From Scatophagus argus (taxonomy: Eukaryota > Chordata > Actinopteri > Scatophagidae): a DNA stretch of 64,000 nt. The stretch's first letter is position 1, and the number at the start of each line of letters is the position of its first letter. The notes beneath the pieces were generated by a model. The model did no database searches, was not told where the DNA came from, and saw nothing but the letters and a program-made list of their open reading frames with translations. The DNA lies in the NCBI RefSeq assembly GCF_020382885.2, contig NC_058506.1, forward strand, positions 9,836,318 through 9,900,317, written 5' to 3'. Made by a program: the position numbers and the translations under genes. This document shows, piece after piece, positions 25,160 through 36,990 of the stretch.

Positions 25160-28100
25160 TATTTTGATGTAGTTAGCTACCTTTAATTCAGTTAGCTAAC
25201 GTTTAAAGGCTATGCTAACGTTGAATGCGCGACTAAAGCAGCCTCAAATTTCTGACGAACCAGAATTAACTATGCGAGTTTTTTGGGGATTGAATTTTTC
25301 AGAACAACGAGTGAAGTGTCACTAATCACATTTGTTTTATTAGCTGTTTAACTGGCGTCGCTGACAAAAACAATGTAGTCAACTCCGAGGTGCGACTCTT
25401 CGTTGGGCCTGGCTCCGCTCGCTAACATTAGCCCCGCTAGCTTTAAAACTAACAGCGCCAGTCGGCCAAAGACTCACTCTTGCAAACAATGCGATTCTGC
25501 AGGACAATTTTGCTGATACCTCTTTTCACTGTGTTATTCAAGTCCGTAAATGACTGTTCAAAGACTTTGATACTATGGCCCTCGGCAGCGACTCACCCAT
25601 TCCCAGCATTCCTGTACACTGAGGTCTGTCGCACAGAAATGACATCAACAAAGAGGCTCTGCGTACTGATTTACGTTGCCCTGAGAGAGGTCTTGAAGGA
25701 AGTTTATTCTCGTCAGTAGAGAACTATAGGCCAGCGAGGGTTATCTGTCTCTACCGTTTTATTTAGCTAAAAAACCTTCAGCACGCCAATACATTTTTGT
25801 GGTGATTTCAAATTGAGCATTAAAATGTTTGCTACTTATAATAAAAATGTTCATAATAAAATTTGCTTTGTTAACACCGCATTCACAAGCCTTTCCCTAC
25901 TTTCCATCTGAAACGATAAGTTGTCGTCTGATACGGTGGTTATCAAAATGCTATTTAATTGGACAATAAAGCCAAGAATAAATAAAACATTTTACAAACC
26001 AATTTTACATTTACATATTACAACAAAATATAAAGTAATAAAATCATTTACAATTTTTGTTGTTACATGTCTAATTCTAACACACAATACGCAATTAAAT
26101 CATATGGTGTACTAGCCTTTTGAGCTGTCCTTGTATTTACTTGTTTCTATAATTCAAACCTAACTAAATCTCATTAATTCATTTACGAAAGAGTCAGGAG
26201 TTGAACATGAGTTCATGCACAAGTCCAACAAGCTGGCGTCCCGTTTATCAGCCTGTAAGTCAATACTCGGGGCAAACTGCTCCGTACTCCACAGTAATGC
26301 AGCAGCCATTTGCGGAGAAAACCTTAAGTTTGCCCCTTTCAGTCTAAAATTAAACTTCCAGGGTTCACGATCAGCAGTACCCGGAGGTCACCGACCTGAC
26401 TCTGTAAGGGTTATGCAAACCTAAACAGTCTGCTGCAGACTGCGCTGTGCATGCAGGATCCTGTGACCCGATTATTTTAATTTGGAAAACCGGCCAAATG
26501 TATCATGAACTTTCTGCTCATTGTACATCCATCATGAAAACTAATTAATGTCACCCACGCCCTGTTGTGTAACTGAAAATACACAGACCCCGTCTGACTC
26601 TTTGCTCCGTACGTCGTTAGTCATGTTTTCTCGTAGGCACTAGGAGGCACTGTGGACTGCTTTGAAAATGAACAATACTGGGGTCAGGTACAAAGAGCTG
26701 CGTGAATCATTTCCCGTTAGAATGGATCCTCCCCACCATCAATCTACTGCGCACTTTAACACTTTTAATTTAAATTTATGGTTTTCTTTTTTATATAATC
26801 ATTATTATTATTCGTTCAGAAAGAGGAGGTGAACCACTGAACCATACTGTCCACTGCAGCATAAATGATTAATGACGTTATAATTGAAAATATGTGAAAA
26901 TATTTGATGCAGTGCATTGAAGAGTGAGTAGGCTGAATGTTTTAATGATGAAAAGAGTTTTAAATATGAACAAAGTGAAAAAAAAAGACTCTTGGCTTGT
27001 TAATTCTAATTTTATGGATCATCCTAGCCTGAGGGAGTCAGTGGGCCGAGGCTGGCACCTCAAGTTGACGTTGTTTTCCTCTTGGCCCTTGAAAAACCGC
27101 AACTAACTGCATTATTTGGCCAACATCCAACAAGTCACCATGGTCATGGTTTATAAATCAAACAATTGTGCTATTGATTCAGCAGATCCTCTTGCTATAA
27201 CAGGGCCTTTTAGTATTCATTTGGGCTGCTTCCAAGTCATATATAGAAATAATTAGTTCCTCATGGACTTGTTTCTGATGAGGAAAGCAGATCCATCCCA
27301 ACTAAACAACAACAGCTGAGGAAAGAGTGACGTGATCCCTGACAAAGAGGGGTAGCGCATTTTTGGTATTATATAATAAATCTTCTAAAGGCACAAGTTT
27401 GTGTCATTTCCAGAGTCACAACAGAAATATTTCTAATGAACTGACATCACCTCTGTCTCTCAGTAACTCACGTTGCCTGTCACACCATCTCTGTTCCAGT
27501 ACCCCTCTTTAAAAAGTTGTGTGCATCTGTTTCTTTTTATCGACTTGTTTACTCTTTACTGACATGCAGCTGACTGAATACAGAAGAGCTGAATGGCTGC
27601 TTTACCATAAACACGAATTATCAAGCAATAAGGCAAAAAAATAAAAAAAAATAGCTACACGTTTCTCAGTATTAGATTTGGATATAATATATAAACACAA
27701 CCAGTTTTACACAATACATAAACATACCCACACATGTTCCTTCACACAAATATTTGCATCTCCTTCACACTTACACACCCACACTCTTTCCCGTATGCAG
27801 GCTATCACAGCCACTCACCCACAGACGAACGCTCACATGAGAACCAAAGACAAAAAGAGACAACTGATAAATATACAATGATAATGCAAGGAAGAAAAGT
27901 AATAAACGATTCATCTTGGAAGAAATTAATGATGTCAACATATTGGTGGATCCTGCAGAATTACACAGGAACAATATATTTGCACACTATAGCAGAAATA
28001 TGACACATACAGTGAGTAAAATCTCTGGTTAGGAAAGCTGACAGCTCATCAGTTCTGCAAATGTGTCTGGTTCATGACATTGCAAGATAACTGTGGGTAC

Positions 28101-28936
28101 TTTTTCTCCCGCAGGCTAAGTTCCAAATCAGAACGGAGATGCACATGTGCAGTTGGATTTAAGGCCACAGCTGTCACAAGTTGTTTTTTTCACATGTCAC
28201 AAATCATCTTGTTTGTTCTTCTTTTTCCTGGATATGAGAACAACTGAGTGGAGTTTTCTCATTTTGATGTTGGTATCTCTCTAATTAATGATTTCTACTT
28301 GTTATTTTACCTATTTTTTGGTTTGTTTGATTTATTTTTTTAAGACAAGTACCAACTTGGCAATATCAAACATCACAAATCATTCCCAGAGCAAGTCCAG
28401 TCCGGTTCATTTCCGGCCTTTCGGTGAACAGCTGCACAACAATTTCAGTCCTCTCAGTTTTGCTGCAGTGTTTGGAATTAAACTAACTCATACATTTTAT
28501 TTAGGTGAGAGGTTAGATGGCTAACAAGATGGGATAGGCTGTCTGGAACCACTGGAATATGTTACAGATGACAAAATTGCAATGAATCAATGCAGTGACA
28601 CAGATAATTTTCAGTCCTATTCAATTTCCCTCACCCCTAAAAAGGAAAACAAGAGCTCATTTACACGCTAGACACGCTCTGAAAAACCTGCCCACTGCCG
28701 GGATATTCGACAGGAATCCACATGGTTCACTTCACCAGAAATAAGGGAGCAGTGATGTAACTAATAGCAGCCTATAGTAATACCACTAACCGCATGCACA
28801 CTCGCTCACTCACTCACACATATTGCTAAACCATTTAGCAAGTGGGGAGGTGGAGCTGGTGCGGAAGGTCAAGAGTTAAGGGGGGGGTGCTGTGGGAGGG
28901 CAGAAAGAAGGAGATGATTGTTGGGGAGAAGGGAAA
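25160..28936. other. Intergenic region between the zinc-finger gene and lrrn4cl (divergent)
   Basis: It contains the presumed TATA-less promoter of the zinc-finger gene next to 25160-25450, where GCTAGC/GTTAGC-type words recur. The rest is A/T-rich with no supported gene. The two flanking genes are transcribed away from each other, so regulatory sequence for both may lie here. Confidence 0.55.
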
Positions 28937-28945
28937 CATATAAAG
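28937..28945 (+). promoter_or_regulatory. lrrn4cl: TATA box of lrrn4cl
   Basis: CATATAAAG sits about 90 bases upstream of a strong GTAAGT donor (exon end 29028), which fits a short non-coding first exon starting near 28968. G/A-rich sequence follows. The assignment rests on motif spacing only. Confidence 0.5.
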
Positions 28946-28967
28946 AGCAGAGGAGAGCAAAAGAGGG

Positions 28968-29028
28968 AGTAAGTGGAGGGAGGACGAGAAGAGCCTTGAT
29001 AAAGATTACAAACTTTTTCAAACAGCAG
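28968..29028 (+). other. lrrn4cl: Presumed non-coding first exon of lrrn4cl
   Basis: The sequence ends ACAGCAG|GTAAGTTC, a near-perfect donor. Splicing to the acceptor before 29849 (GATCTCCAG) would place eight bases of 5' UTR from the second exon directly before the ATG. The start is estimated from the TATA position and is approximate. Confidence 0.45.
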
Positions 29029-29848
29029 GTAAGTTCATATCTTTCGTTAGCTGACACTTTTTCACTCTTAACACAAGCAGGCAGAGTTCAGCTGTGGCAA
29101 AAACAAAGAGCACAGAGTGTATTAGTATTCAATGGGATCTCCTGCTTTCTCTGCTTTCAGTGCAGTTAAACACAGACTAATCCTGGGAGATGTTTTGAAT
29201 GGGCTTCATTGTTACCACACTGTGTATGTTCACCACGGAGCATACGTCAGGTATGTTTGTGTGGATTCTTGTGGAAATCATACAGGCAGCTTTCCTGTAA
29301 CTGGATCCAGCTAACAGAGCTGTCCAGTATCCTGGGTGTGCAGGCATTTGGACCTGTTGTGCAACAGCGCCTGGAATGCTGAATTAGTGTGGAGTACCTC
29401 CAAAGCTTAACAGATGAGGATTACTCTCAGCAGTTCTGTATACAAGGCCATAAATCATTGACAAACATGCGACAGAATAATGAATTTCAACTATCAAGTG
29501 TCCACATTTTTGTCACTTGCTTACTCAAGAATAAAAGCTCTGTGCTCTGGTTTTGAGTAGACAGTTTATGCTTAGAGAGCAAGAGAGATCTATTTTCGAG
29601 GTGAAACTAGGCCTACGTTTTCGCCTTTTGTATCGTTTGACGGAGTCCCTCCCTGTGCAGCCATATCGTCTCTAAAAGATACAGCATCAGGGGAGAAATA
29701 ACTGCATTCCTTTATTCAGGCTCTTTTCATGCAAAAAACATTGACTCTCTGAATATACACATGACCCAAAGGGCTCATGCTTTTCATACCAATGCAAAAA
29801 ACAGATTTTCCTGCACAGTGATGGATTCTTTCTTTCTATGATCTCCAG
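29029..29848 (+). other. lrrn4cl: Presumed 5' UTR intron of lrrn4cl
   Basis: This 820-base stretch has GTAAGT at its left end and a pyrimidine-rich TTTCTTTCTATGATCTCCAG acceptor at its right end. No coding potential was recognised inside. Confidence 0.45.
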
Positions 29849-29856
29849 ACAGCACG

Positions 29857-30591
29857 ATGGCTGCCAGCAGAGACCTTCCTTTTCCCCTGGTGATCATGTG
29901 CCTGGTTCTCATCAGAGGTTACTCATCCCTGCCTACGACATCAGGAGTCGCAGGGACAAATCCCATGAGATCTCCGAGACCTCGAGGGTTCCCAACTGGG
30001 GGCAATTTGCTGAACACAGAGGATTACTCTGAATATGAAGACACAGTCACCCCTGTTCTACCCAAAACAGTGCCTCCAAATAGAGTGACCCCGAAGCGAT
30101 GTGACTACAATCCCTGTCTCCAGAGTCAGATCCCCTGTGCTGACCTTGCAGCCTCCACCGGCTGCTTATGCCCAGGGTCCACTTTACATAATGAGCCTCC
30201 ACAGGCCCCCGACCTGAGATCAGTGTCCTGGAACGGGTCAGAAGTTGTGATTTGGTGGTGTGCACCTAATTCATATGTCACAGCTTACATTGTTAAAGTA
30301 GAGGGGAAAGAGAGGCAGAAGTTTGGGAAGGACCAAAGGAACGGCGGAGTAGGCAACATAGACCACAACTCAGAGGTTTGTGTGGTTGCAGTGAATGACG
30401 CTGGACAGAGTGATGGGTCCTGTATGATGTACCAGTCCAGGGACAGCAGTCTGCCTCTGAAAGCGGGACTCATCGGGGGAGCTCTGGGTTTCCTGGTGCT
30501 CCTTTTGCTGGCCGTTCTGTTCTGGAGGTACAAGACTCAAAGGAAGCAGCAGGCCAGCATCTCAATGCATGACACAGCAGAGACACAGTGA
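29857..30591 (+). CDS. lrrn4cl: LRRN4 C-terminal-like protein (type I membrane, FN3 domain)
   Basis: This 244-residue protein is encoded in one exon. It has a signal peptide (1-24), then a disordered ectodomain with an acidic Tyr motif EDYSEYED (55-62). A Cys-rich block follows with CDYNPCLQSQIPC and CLCPG (Cys 82, 87, 94, 103, 105). The fibronectin type III-like domain spans about 115-197 (VVIWWCAPNSYVTAYIV; EVCVVAVNDAGQSDGSC), with an N-glycosylation site at Asn126. A transmembrane helix (203-223) and a 21-residue basic cytoplasmic tail end the protein. Human LRRN4CL has the same order and length (about 238 aa), sharing CDY..C, CLCPG, WCAP and CVVA.NEAG motifs as I recall them. Its molecular function is poorly known. 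The start ATG follows a splice acceptor closely and is the first in-frame Met before the leader. Confidence 0.92.
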   Translation: MAASRDLPFPLVIMCLVLIRGYSSLPTTSGVAGTNPMRSPRPRGFPTGGNLLNTEDYSEYEDTVTPVLPKTVPPNRVTPKRCDYNPCLQSQIPCADLAASTGCLCPGSTLHNEPPQAPDLRSVSWNGSEVVIWWCAPNSYVTAYIVKVEGKERQKFGKDQRNGGVGNIDHNSEVCVVAVNDAGQSDGSCMMYQSRDSSLPLKAGLIGGALGFLVLLLLAVLFWRYKTQRKQQASISMHDTAETQ

Positions 30592-31790
30592 AGAGAAATC
30601 AGAGCGAGATAAGATTCTGTTTCATGAGACTCTTCAGCTTCACTGCAGTCAATTAGCTGTGACTACATTTTAGGTTTTCTGCACTCAGAGGTTTTCAGAA
30701 AATGCAGGCGGTAGCAGAGATCATCATTTCATATGAACAGATTTGACTGGAAATGTTCGTTGCCTATTTCTTGTCTCATTTTATTTCCCCTTTTAAAGAG
30801 TGTTCAAATCTCCTTTATTTAAAAAAAAACGAAAGAAAACCAGCTGGTAGGAAGATACTGAAAGTATTAGCAGTGTTTTCTCAAAGTGAAAACTAGAACA
30901 ACAAGCAAACACTGCGACACTGCAAGAAAGGTAATTTGGTCTTTTTTTTTTTTGCAATTCAAAATGAGCTTTTTGGTAGACAGCACTGAAATATCAGGTG
31001 TCAGGATTCAAGACTTCAGGGTGGAGTCCCTGCTTGCAACTACTATACTGAACAACTGCTGCAACTAAATGTAGTGTGGCTCTTTAGTTCATTGGACAAA
31101 ACATGTAACCACCAACGCAGTAATTTAAGTATTTATTTATGCCTTGATTTCAGAGAATTTAATGTGTAGCTTTGTGTCAATGCGTTTTCCAGTAACCAGT
31201 GAGTTCTTATGTGGTTTATTGAGCTATAAAGAAACATTTCATTCTGAAGCTTGTCAGACAAACTTGAAATAATCAAATTTGGAGACACTTGGTTTTCCTT
31301 GGACACTGTAGGTTACACAATGAGCACAAGATGAATCGATAAAAATCAGACGAACCCGCTGGCACAAGTCAGGAATTCATGTTTTTGACTGAAATGAAGC
31401 GAAGAAGCACAATGTAAATACCAGCAGATTCATGTCAGAGACAAGAGCTGATGGACACAAATGCTACCTGTGGGCCTGACTGAACTATTTAATTGGGGTT
31501 ACATAGCAGACACATCAAAACATGCTGTGCACAAGATGGGGAAAAAACGTGTGTTTGAAACTCTCTGTGAGAGTTTGTTATTTTATGTATTTAATTAAGA
31601 GTGAATATACTGATTGTGGTGAATGATGTGGTGTGTTATGTTCTGTATTTGTGAGCATTCGGCTTGTTGCCTTAGACCTTGTACATGTCAAAAGTTTGAT
31701 TTGACAGACTGAAGTCTAAAACCACACTACTGCATGTGTACACTAAAAGGTCTGACTATTTAACTCAAATAAAATATTTTCTTAGTTGCT
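30592..31790 (+). other. lrrn4cl: lrrn4cl 3' UTR
   Basis: Non-coding A/T-rich sequence between the stop codon and the first canonical AATAAA (31768-31773). The end is estimated 15-20 bases past that signal. Confidence 0.5.
31768..31773 (+). terminator. lrrn4cl: Candidate polyadenylation signal of lrrn4cl
   Basis: AATAAA lies about 1.2 kb after the lrrn4cl stop and is followed by T-rich sequence. I found no earlier AATAAA on this strand after the stop. Confidence 0.5.
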
Positions 31791-34504
31791 ATTGCATGCG
31801 TCAAAATGCGTACTTATTTAACAGCTTTTGGATTTGGGCGTGTGCTTCCATCCGTCTTACTGCCGGAAGCCGTGTCAGAGTACAGGATGAGCACATATGC
31901 CCGGTGCTGTTTTTCCAGCTGTCATACAATACTCTTTCCAGCGGATATGGTTTTTGTGAGCCTGTCTCATTCCAGCTGAGACTTCCAGTCATGCAGCACT
32001 GGGCTGGTGAGAAGCTTCAGGGTTTCTCCATCTGCCTTCATGGAAAAGAAAAAGAGAGAAGAAAGTCCAATATTTAAATCCTCACAGTTTATCTCATGTT
32101 CAAGCCTCCATCTGCATTTCTCGCAGCCATGTTCTGATTCCTCTTTTGCTCTGGCTGCTGCCACCGAGACGGAGTTGTTCCACCGCTGCCGGCGTCTTTC
32201 TCATTCCAACTGCACTGCACAACTTACACCACACAGAGCTGTATGGAAGTCATCTAACAGCTGTAATTTGGAGGCGCAACAGATTGTTCATTTCAGCGGC
32301 TGAAATGGCCTCAAGATGTTGCTTTTATGACACATATTCAGAGAGTGCAGTCACTGTCAAACAGGGTGGGGAATCTTGACGTGACTGGGCTAGTATGAGT
32401 GCAAAAACACAGGCAATATGATGTGGTGTTAGCACAGTGTTTTAAACAGGCCAAGATGTGATGCATTTAAACTCCATGCAGAATAGGTTTAACAAGACCT
32501 GCAAGCAGACACTGCAGTTCTGGTGTTGTTGTGTAACATGTACTTACAGATGAACACGTACACACGCATATGTAAGCCTGTGTGCCTTATTTCAAACAGG
32601 ATGCGGTTTGCCTTTTCTGTGACACTTTGGATGTTTTCGAACGCTTATGAAGAAATCTAACTCTACCTATGATGCAAAGCTAAAAAGTTTTCAATGCGCA
32701 AACCGGCATCGAGTCATACAGCTAAAATTGTCTGCTTTGCCTCTGCAACTGCCCTTGGAGATTAAATCCTTCTGATTTTTAATCTTTATTCAATGATAAG
32801 AATTCTGAGCCTGGAAATGAATAAACTCATAAACACGCATAATTCATAAAAATAACATAATTAAAATGTGGAGGAGACTTAGTGAACGCCTTCATTTTCT
32901 CTTCAACAGAGCCTCATATCTCACACAAACGAAAAAACAGACCTAATGATTTGAATGATTAACTATTGAATAATCAGCCACTTAAGATAATAATTATTTT
33001 AATTTAAACAATACATGTAGACTGTATACATCTATCAGAATTTCTTTGGTTTAAAGTCTCTTCAGCCTCTCATCTGGTCTTCATTGTGTTTGATCACATG
33101 ACTGAGAAGAGGGCTGATCGATTCCATCCACACCAATTATTATTACCTTTTTCATCTTAGTTCTTAGTGTCTGTTTTTCATCAAGCAAAATTTAGGAAAA
33201 TGAATTTATGACCAGCCGAAGTTGAGCAACTTCAGTGTAATTTTTCTTTCCTAATATTGGCCACTTTTCAATTTGTCAACCCTACAAACACTGACATCAA
33301 TCAAGGTTTTGAGAACCTGAAGTTAACCTTTCAAGGTAAAAACATGCTATCGATTCAATTTGATTATCAGCTTCAGGTATTCACTTGCTCTCAAAGTCTT
33401 ACAACCCTCCTTTGCCTCCCTTACTGCCAAACACTGTTGTTGTTCTCAGGAAGAACATCGCTTGATTGGTATTTAAGGTCGTAAGGTCTGAGATTCATTT
33501 ATTGGTTATATTGTCTAATCTAAACATGTGAGTGAATGACTTAAACCACTTTGAAAGGTTTACTGAGCATGAGGCATGTGAAGAGACACACATGACATGC
33601 CAATCGTGTGCCGATGCTGAATTTTCTCAGCATATCTGGTGCTTCTAGTAAATGATCTCGGGGGGGTTTTGCTGTTAAAACGTGGACATTTTTTCAACTA
33701 TCTTGAGCACCTTCCGGGCAGACAGGCTGCCTCCGCAAACAGCTTTTCAAGCTTTTGATGTTGAAAGATCACCTGGAAGAAGCACAGATGTGAGGTGCAG
33801 AATGTGAGCAGGAGAAATTTATCAGTATTTTTCCTATCTTTCATTTTCAACATCTTCAGCGAAAAACAAAGCAGATGACGGCCCTGTTGAACCTCAGATA
33901 TGGTGCGGGTAAGAGGTCAGCAGGGATGTGTGCGGGACACGAGTCATGTTGAATCACTGCCATCTCATTCAGTAAGCTTGTGACTCATGTTATTAGTGAT
34001 GTGAATGGAGACTAAAAGGACTTAGTAAAAACTGTTTTGTATCAGCCTGTGCCTGCTCCCTCTGCAACTGTGACTGTGATTAACAATGACAAACAGTTGG
34101 TTTGAGTAAGACTGACTATTTAGTCTATGAACCTGCGCTGACTTTATTTGTAACATAGTAGAAGTTTTGGATTCTACTTGCGGGTGTTGTATTATATTTT
34201 GTGGCTGAATAGAAGAATAATTAAACAGACAGCGCAGTTGTACCATGACGCACATTTAGCTTCAATAAATAAGAGTAATGTACACAAGCCAAGAAGCAGA
34301 CAAGACATTTCAAGGTCCTCTAAGTAATCCAGGACTTTAATCAGCACCTTTCAGCATCAGTTTGCGCAACAAAGACAAAGTTATTTTAGTAGAGCAGATA
34401 TTCATGAAGCGAGGAGGGAATATACATGATATCATGATAATAAAAGCAGCTTTCACAGGCTTTTGTTAACTGCCCTCAGGCTGGGAGATGAAAAGTCACC
34501 TTAC

Positions 34505-34517
34505 TGCCCTCTGCTGG
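34505..34517 (-). promoter_or_regulatory. CTCF-like motif
   Basis: The minus strand reads CCAGCAGAGGGCA, which fits every position of the core consensus CCASYAGRKGGCR. It sits between convergent lrrn4cl and klhl13, a position where insulator sites occur. Similar words also occur inside fish repeats, so occupancy is unproven. Confidence 0.35.
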
Positions 34518-36248
34518 TCACAGTCAACCCTGAGCAAACAGACTTGACTGCACTGAAGGGCACTAACACAAAGAATCATAATAATAATCGTAATAATATT
34601 TATGTCTACAAAACTGGTTCATTTTAGTTTGTCGGCTGGTAAAAGGAAAAACAGCATTTTGAAATGTGAGGCTGCCTGCTCTCAAACACTGTGGCAGTAA
34701 AAAGTTCTGTAAAATTCATTTAAATCTGATTTAACAGTGTAATTCATATCAACAATGGATCAGATGATTACGTGTAATGAATGGTGTTTCATACACTAAT
34801 GAACCTACAGAGGATTATAACCTGACTCCTTTTCATAAGGATGTTACATTATGCTGTCTACCCCCTGTGTTGCAGATGATGTTACATTGAGTAAGGACTG
34901 ATTGTTCCATTTCCAGCAGCTTGTAGCTGAGGCTTTAAGAGGCTTTACTGCGATGAAAGTAATTGCATGTTGTAATGTTTTGTTGGTCTCATAACATTAT
35001 ACTGGTACCTGTTCAAAACCGTCATTCATTTTCCTGCAATTAATTACCCCTGAAAAATTAATTTGCATTTAGCCACCGGGAAAATGAATGTTTTTTTTTA
35101 TTATTCTTTTTAATCTACCAGAAGGGGCACTAATGGCTATTTGCTCTGTCCGCTGGGGTCAGCTTTCACAGGACATAAAAGGTTCAAAGTGGGTCAGGCA
35201 TCCATCAGCGCCCATTATTGGATCTGAACGCATACTGGCTTTATTCAAATGCAGAAAGGCTTCTTTAGTCTTCTAAGCATTTTGTAGACAGTATAGTGAA
35301 TAAAAAGAAAGGCAAATGCAAGAGTGTCAATCAGACAACTCTTTGCTAAACGAGCTAGGTGTCATTTAGTGTTAACAACAAGCTTTTGGCAACAGGAATC
35401 TGGGCCATGCTGTGGCCTTTGTCGCAGGAAACTCTGGGCCTAAGTGGGTGGTTATAGAAACAGATCCCCCCCTCTGCCTGCAGGCATCTCATCCTGTTTA
35501 TTCCTGTTATGTCTTGTCTGTGTGTCCGTCTCAGCTCCAACAGACAAACTCTGTAAATGAAAAGATTAACTCCTGTCTCGAAGTGTAACTCTGGTGCCTC
35601 TGGAAGGATGATCGGGGTTTATGTAAATGCAACAAGACGTGTGCCAGATTACATTTCTTCTTTTTGGCATCATCACAGCCAAAAAATAAAGAAGAGTGTG
35701 ACACCTTTCAAAACAGGTTCAGTGTGAGTCAAGGCCACATTTATTTGTTTTTACAGGAACCACTAGAGGTCATTATTGCAAAGGGCACTGCAGAAATCAA
35801 AGCCACCCCTGGCATACACTCAGTTATAATGTAGTGGAAATGGAAATGAGTTGCTCTAATGTGGATGAAAATGAATTGCAGGAGTAATCAGCTCAGCCAC
35901 ATTTCAACACGGCAGGAGCTGAGTCCTGGTGTCAGTGTTTGAAGAAGCAGCTAAATGTTTGCCTTCTGTCACCACAGCTTTTCCTCAAATTTTTATTCAC
36001 TGCTCGATGTACAGGTCAGCGCTCCCCTCTCAACTCCCCAGGATAGCTCCGTAAGAGCATTTCATAAAGGAGAGGAGGAGAAAACCTTTACATTTTTTCC
36101 CCCATTTCCTTTTATGAAGAGAAACGGTAACCATGGCAACCCGGGATTGTGCAGGACAGAGCTGAGGAGGTTGAAACCGAGCTCAGCTTGAAGAGGAGAG
36201 TTATCAATCATTTTGGCATCAGTGCTGTCACACAAACAAACAAACAAC

Positions 36249-36250
<2 letters not shown>

Positions 36251-36288
<38 letters not shown>
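36251..36288 (+). repeat. (CA)19 microsatellite
   Basis: An uninterrupted CA dinucleotide run of 38 bases, preceded by a short CAAA repeat. Confidence 0.97.
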
Positions 36289-36289
<1 letters not shown>

Positions 36290-36971
36290 GCCTGTTCTTT
36301 CATCCTTCACAGGCCAGGAGTCATGACATTTTCCTTTTCATCAGAGCCAGTGTCAAGTGGTCAGATGTGAATGCATAAAATGCTCACATGTAAAGGTGGA
36401 AAAGTGGACTAAAAGAGTCCACACAATTTAGATCTTGAAATCTTAAGAGAATCTGATTTCTCAGATCCTGTTATTTTTTTTCTTTTGTAATGAAAAATAT
36501 GTCCTTCTTTCTTTGTGCAATAATTGAAAAACTAACAGAAGAAATGAAGAATCTCCGCAGATTTACATTCTCACAGTAAATTAATGAAATAATGAATCAC
36601 TTCATGAATTAAGAACAACAACAAGCCAAGAACCTGCAAAGAAATGTATTCATGTCACAAAAGGTGGAGAATATTTCATCATTTTGATGAGGAACATTAT
36701 AACACCTCGTGTAACACATGCTGGAAGAAGGTGATGTATGTCAATGATGTGAATTGCAGCCATTCGATTTGAAAACACAGCCTGTAATTTAACTAGAATA
36801 ATACCACTAAAGAACTTTCAAATTGGTTTGATTTACCAAGCTGTGCAATGACGATGCCACAACATGCATCGATCTTATAACAGAGAATGCTATATTTTCT
36901 TAATGTATTTCCACTTCTTGGGGTGTATTTTCCTGCATAACATTATCATGATGAACTAGCTAGCTGATTTT

Positions 36972-36990
36972 CATACATACATACATACAT
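36972..36990 (+). repeat. (CATA)n microsatellite
   Basis: About 4.5 copies of CATA, with a further partial copy about 10 bases later. Confidence 0.9.

Noticed and set aside
36241..36290. CA/CAAA repeat as a possible CRISPR or tandem array
   Set aside because: It is a simple dinucleotide microsatellite without spacers, in a vertebrate genome.
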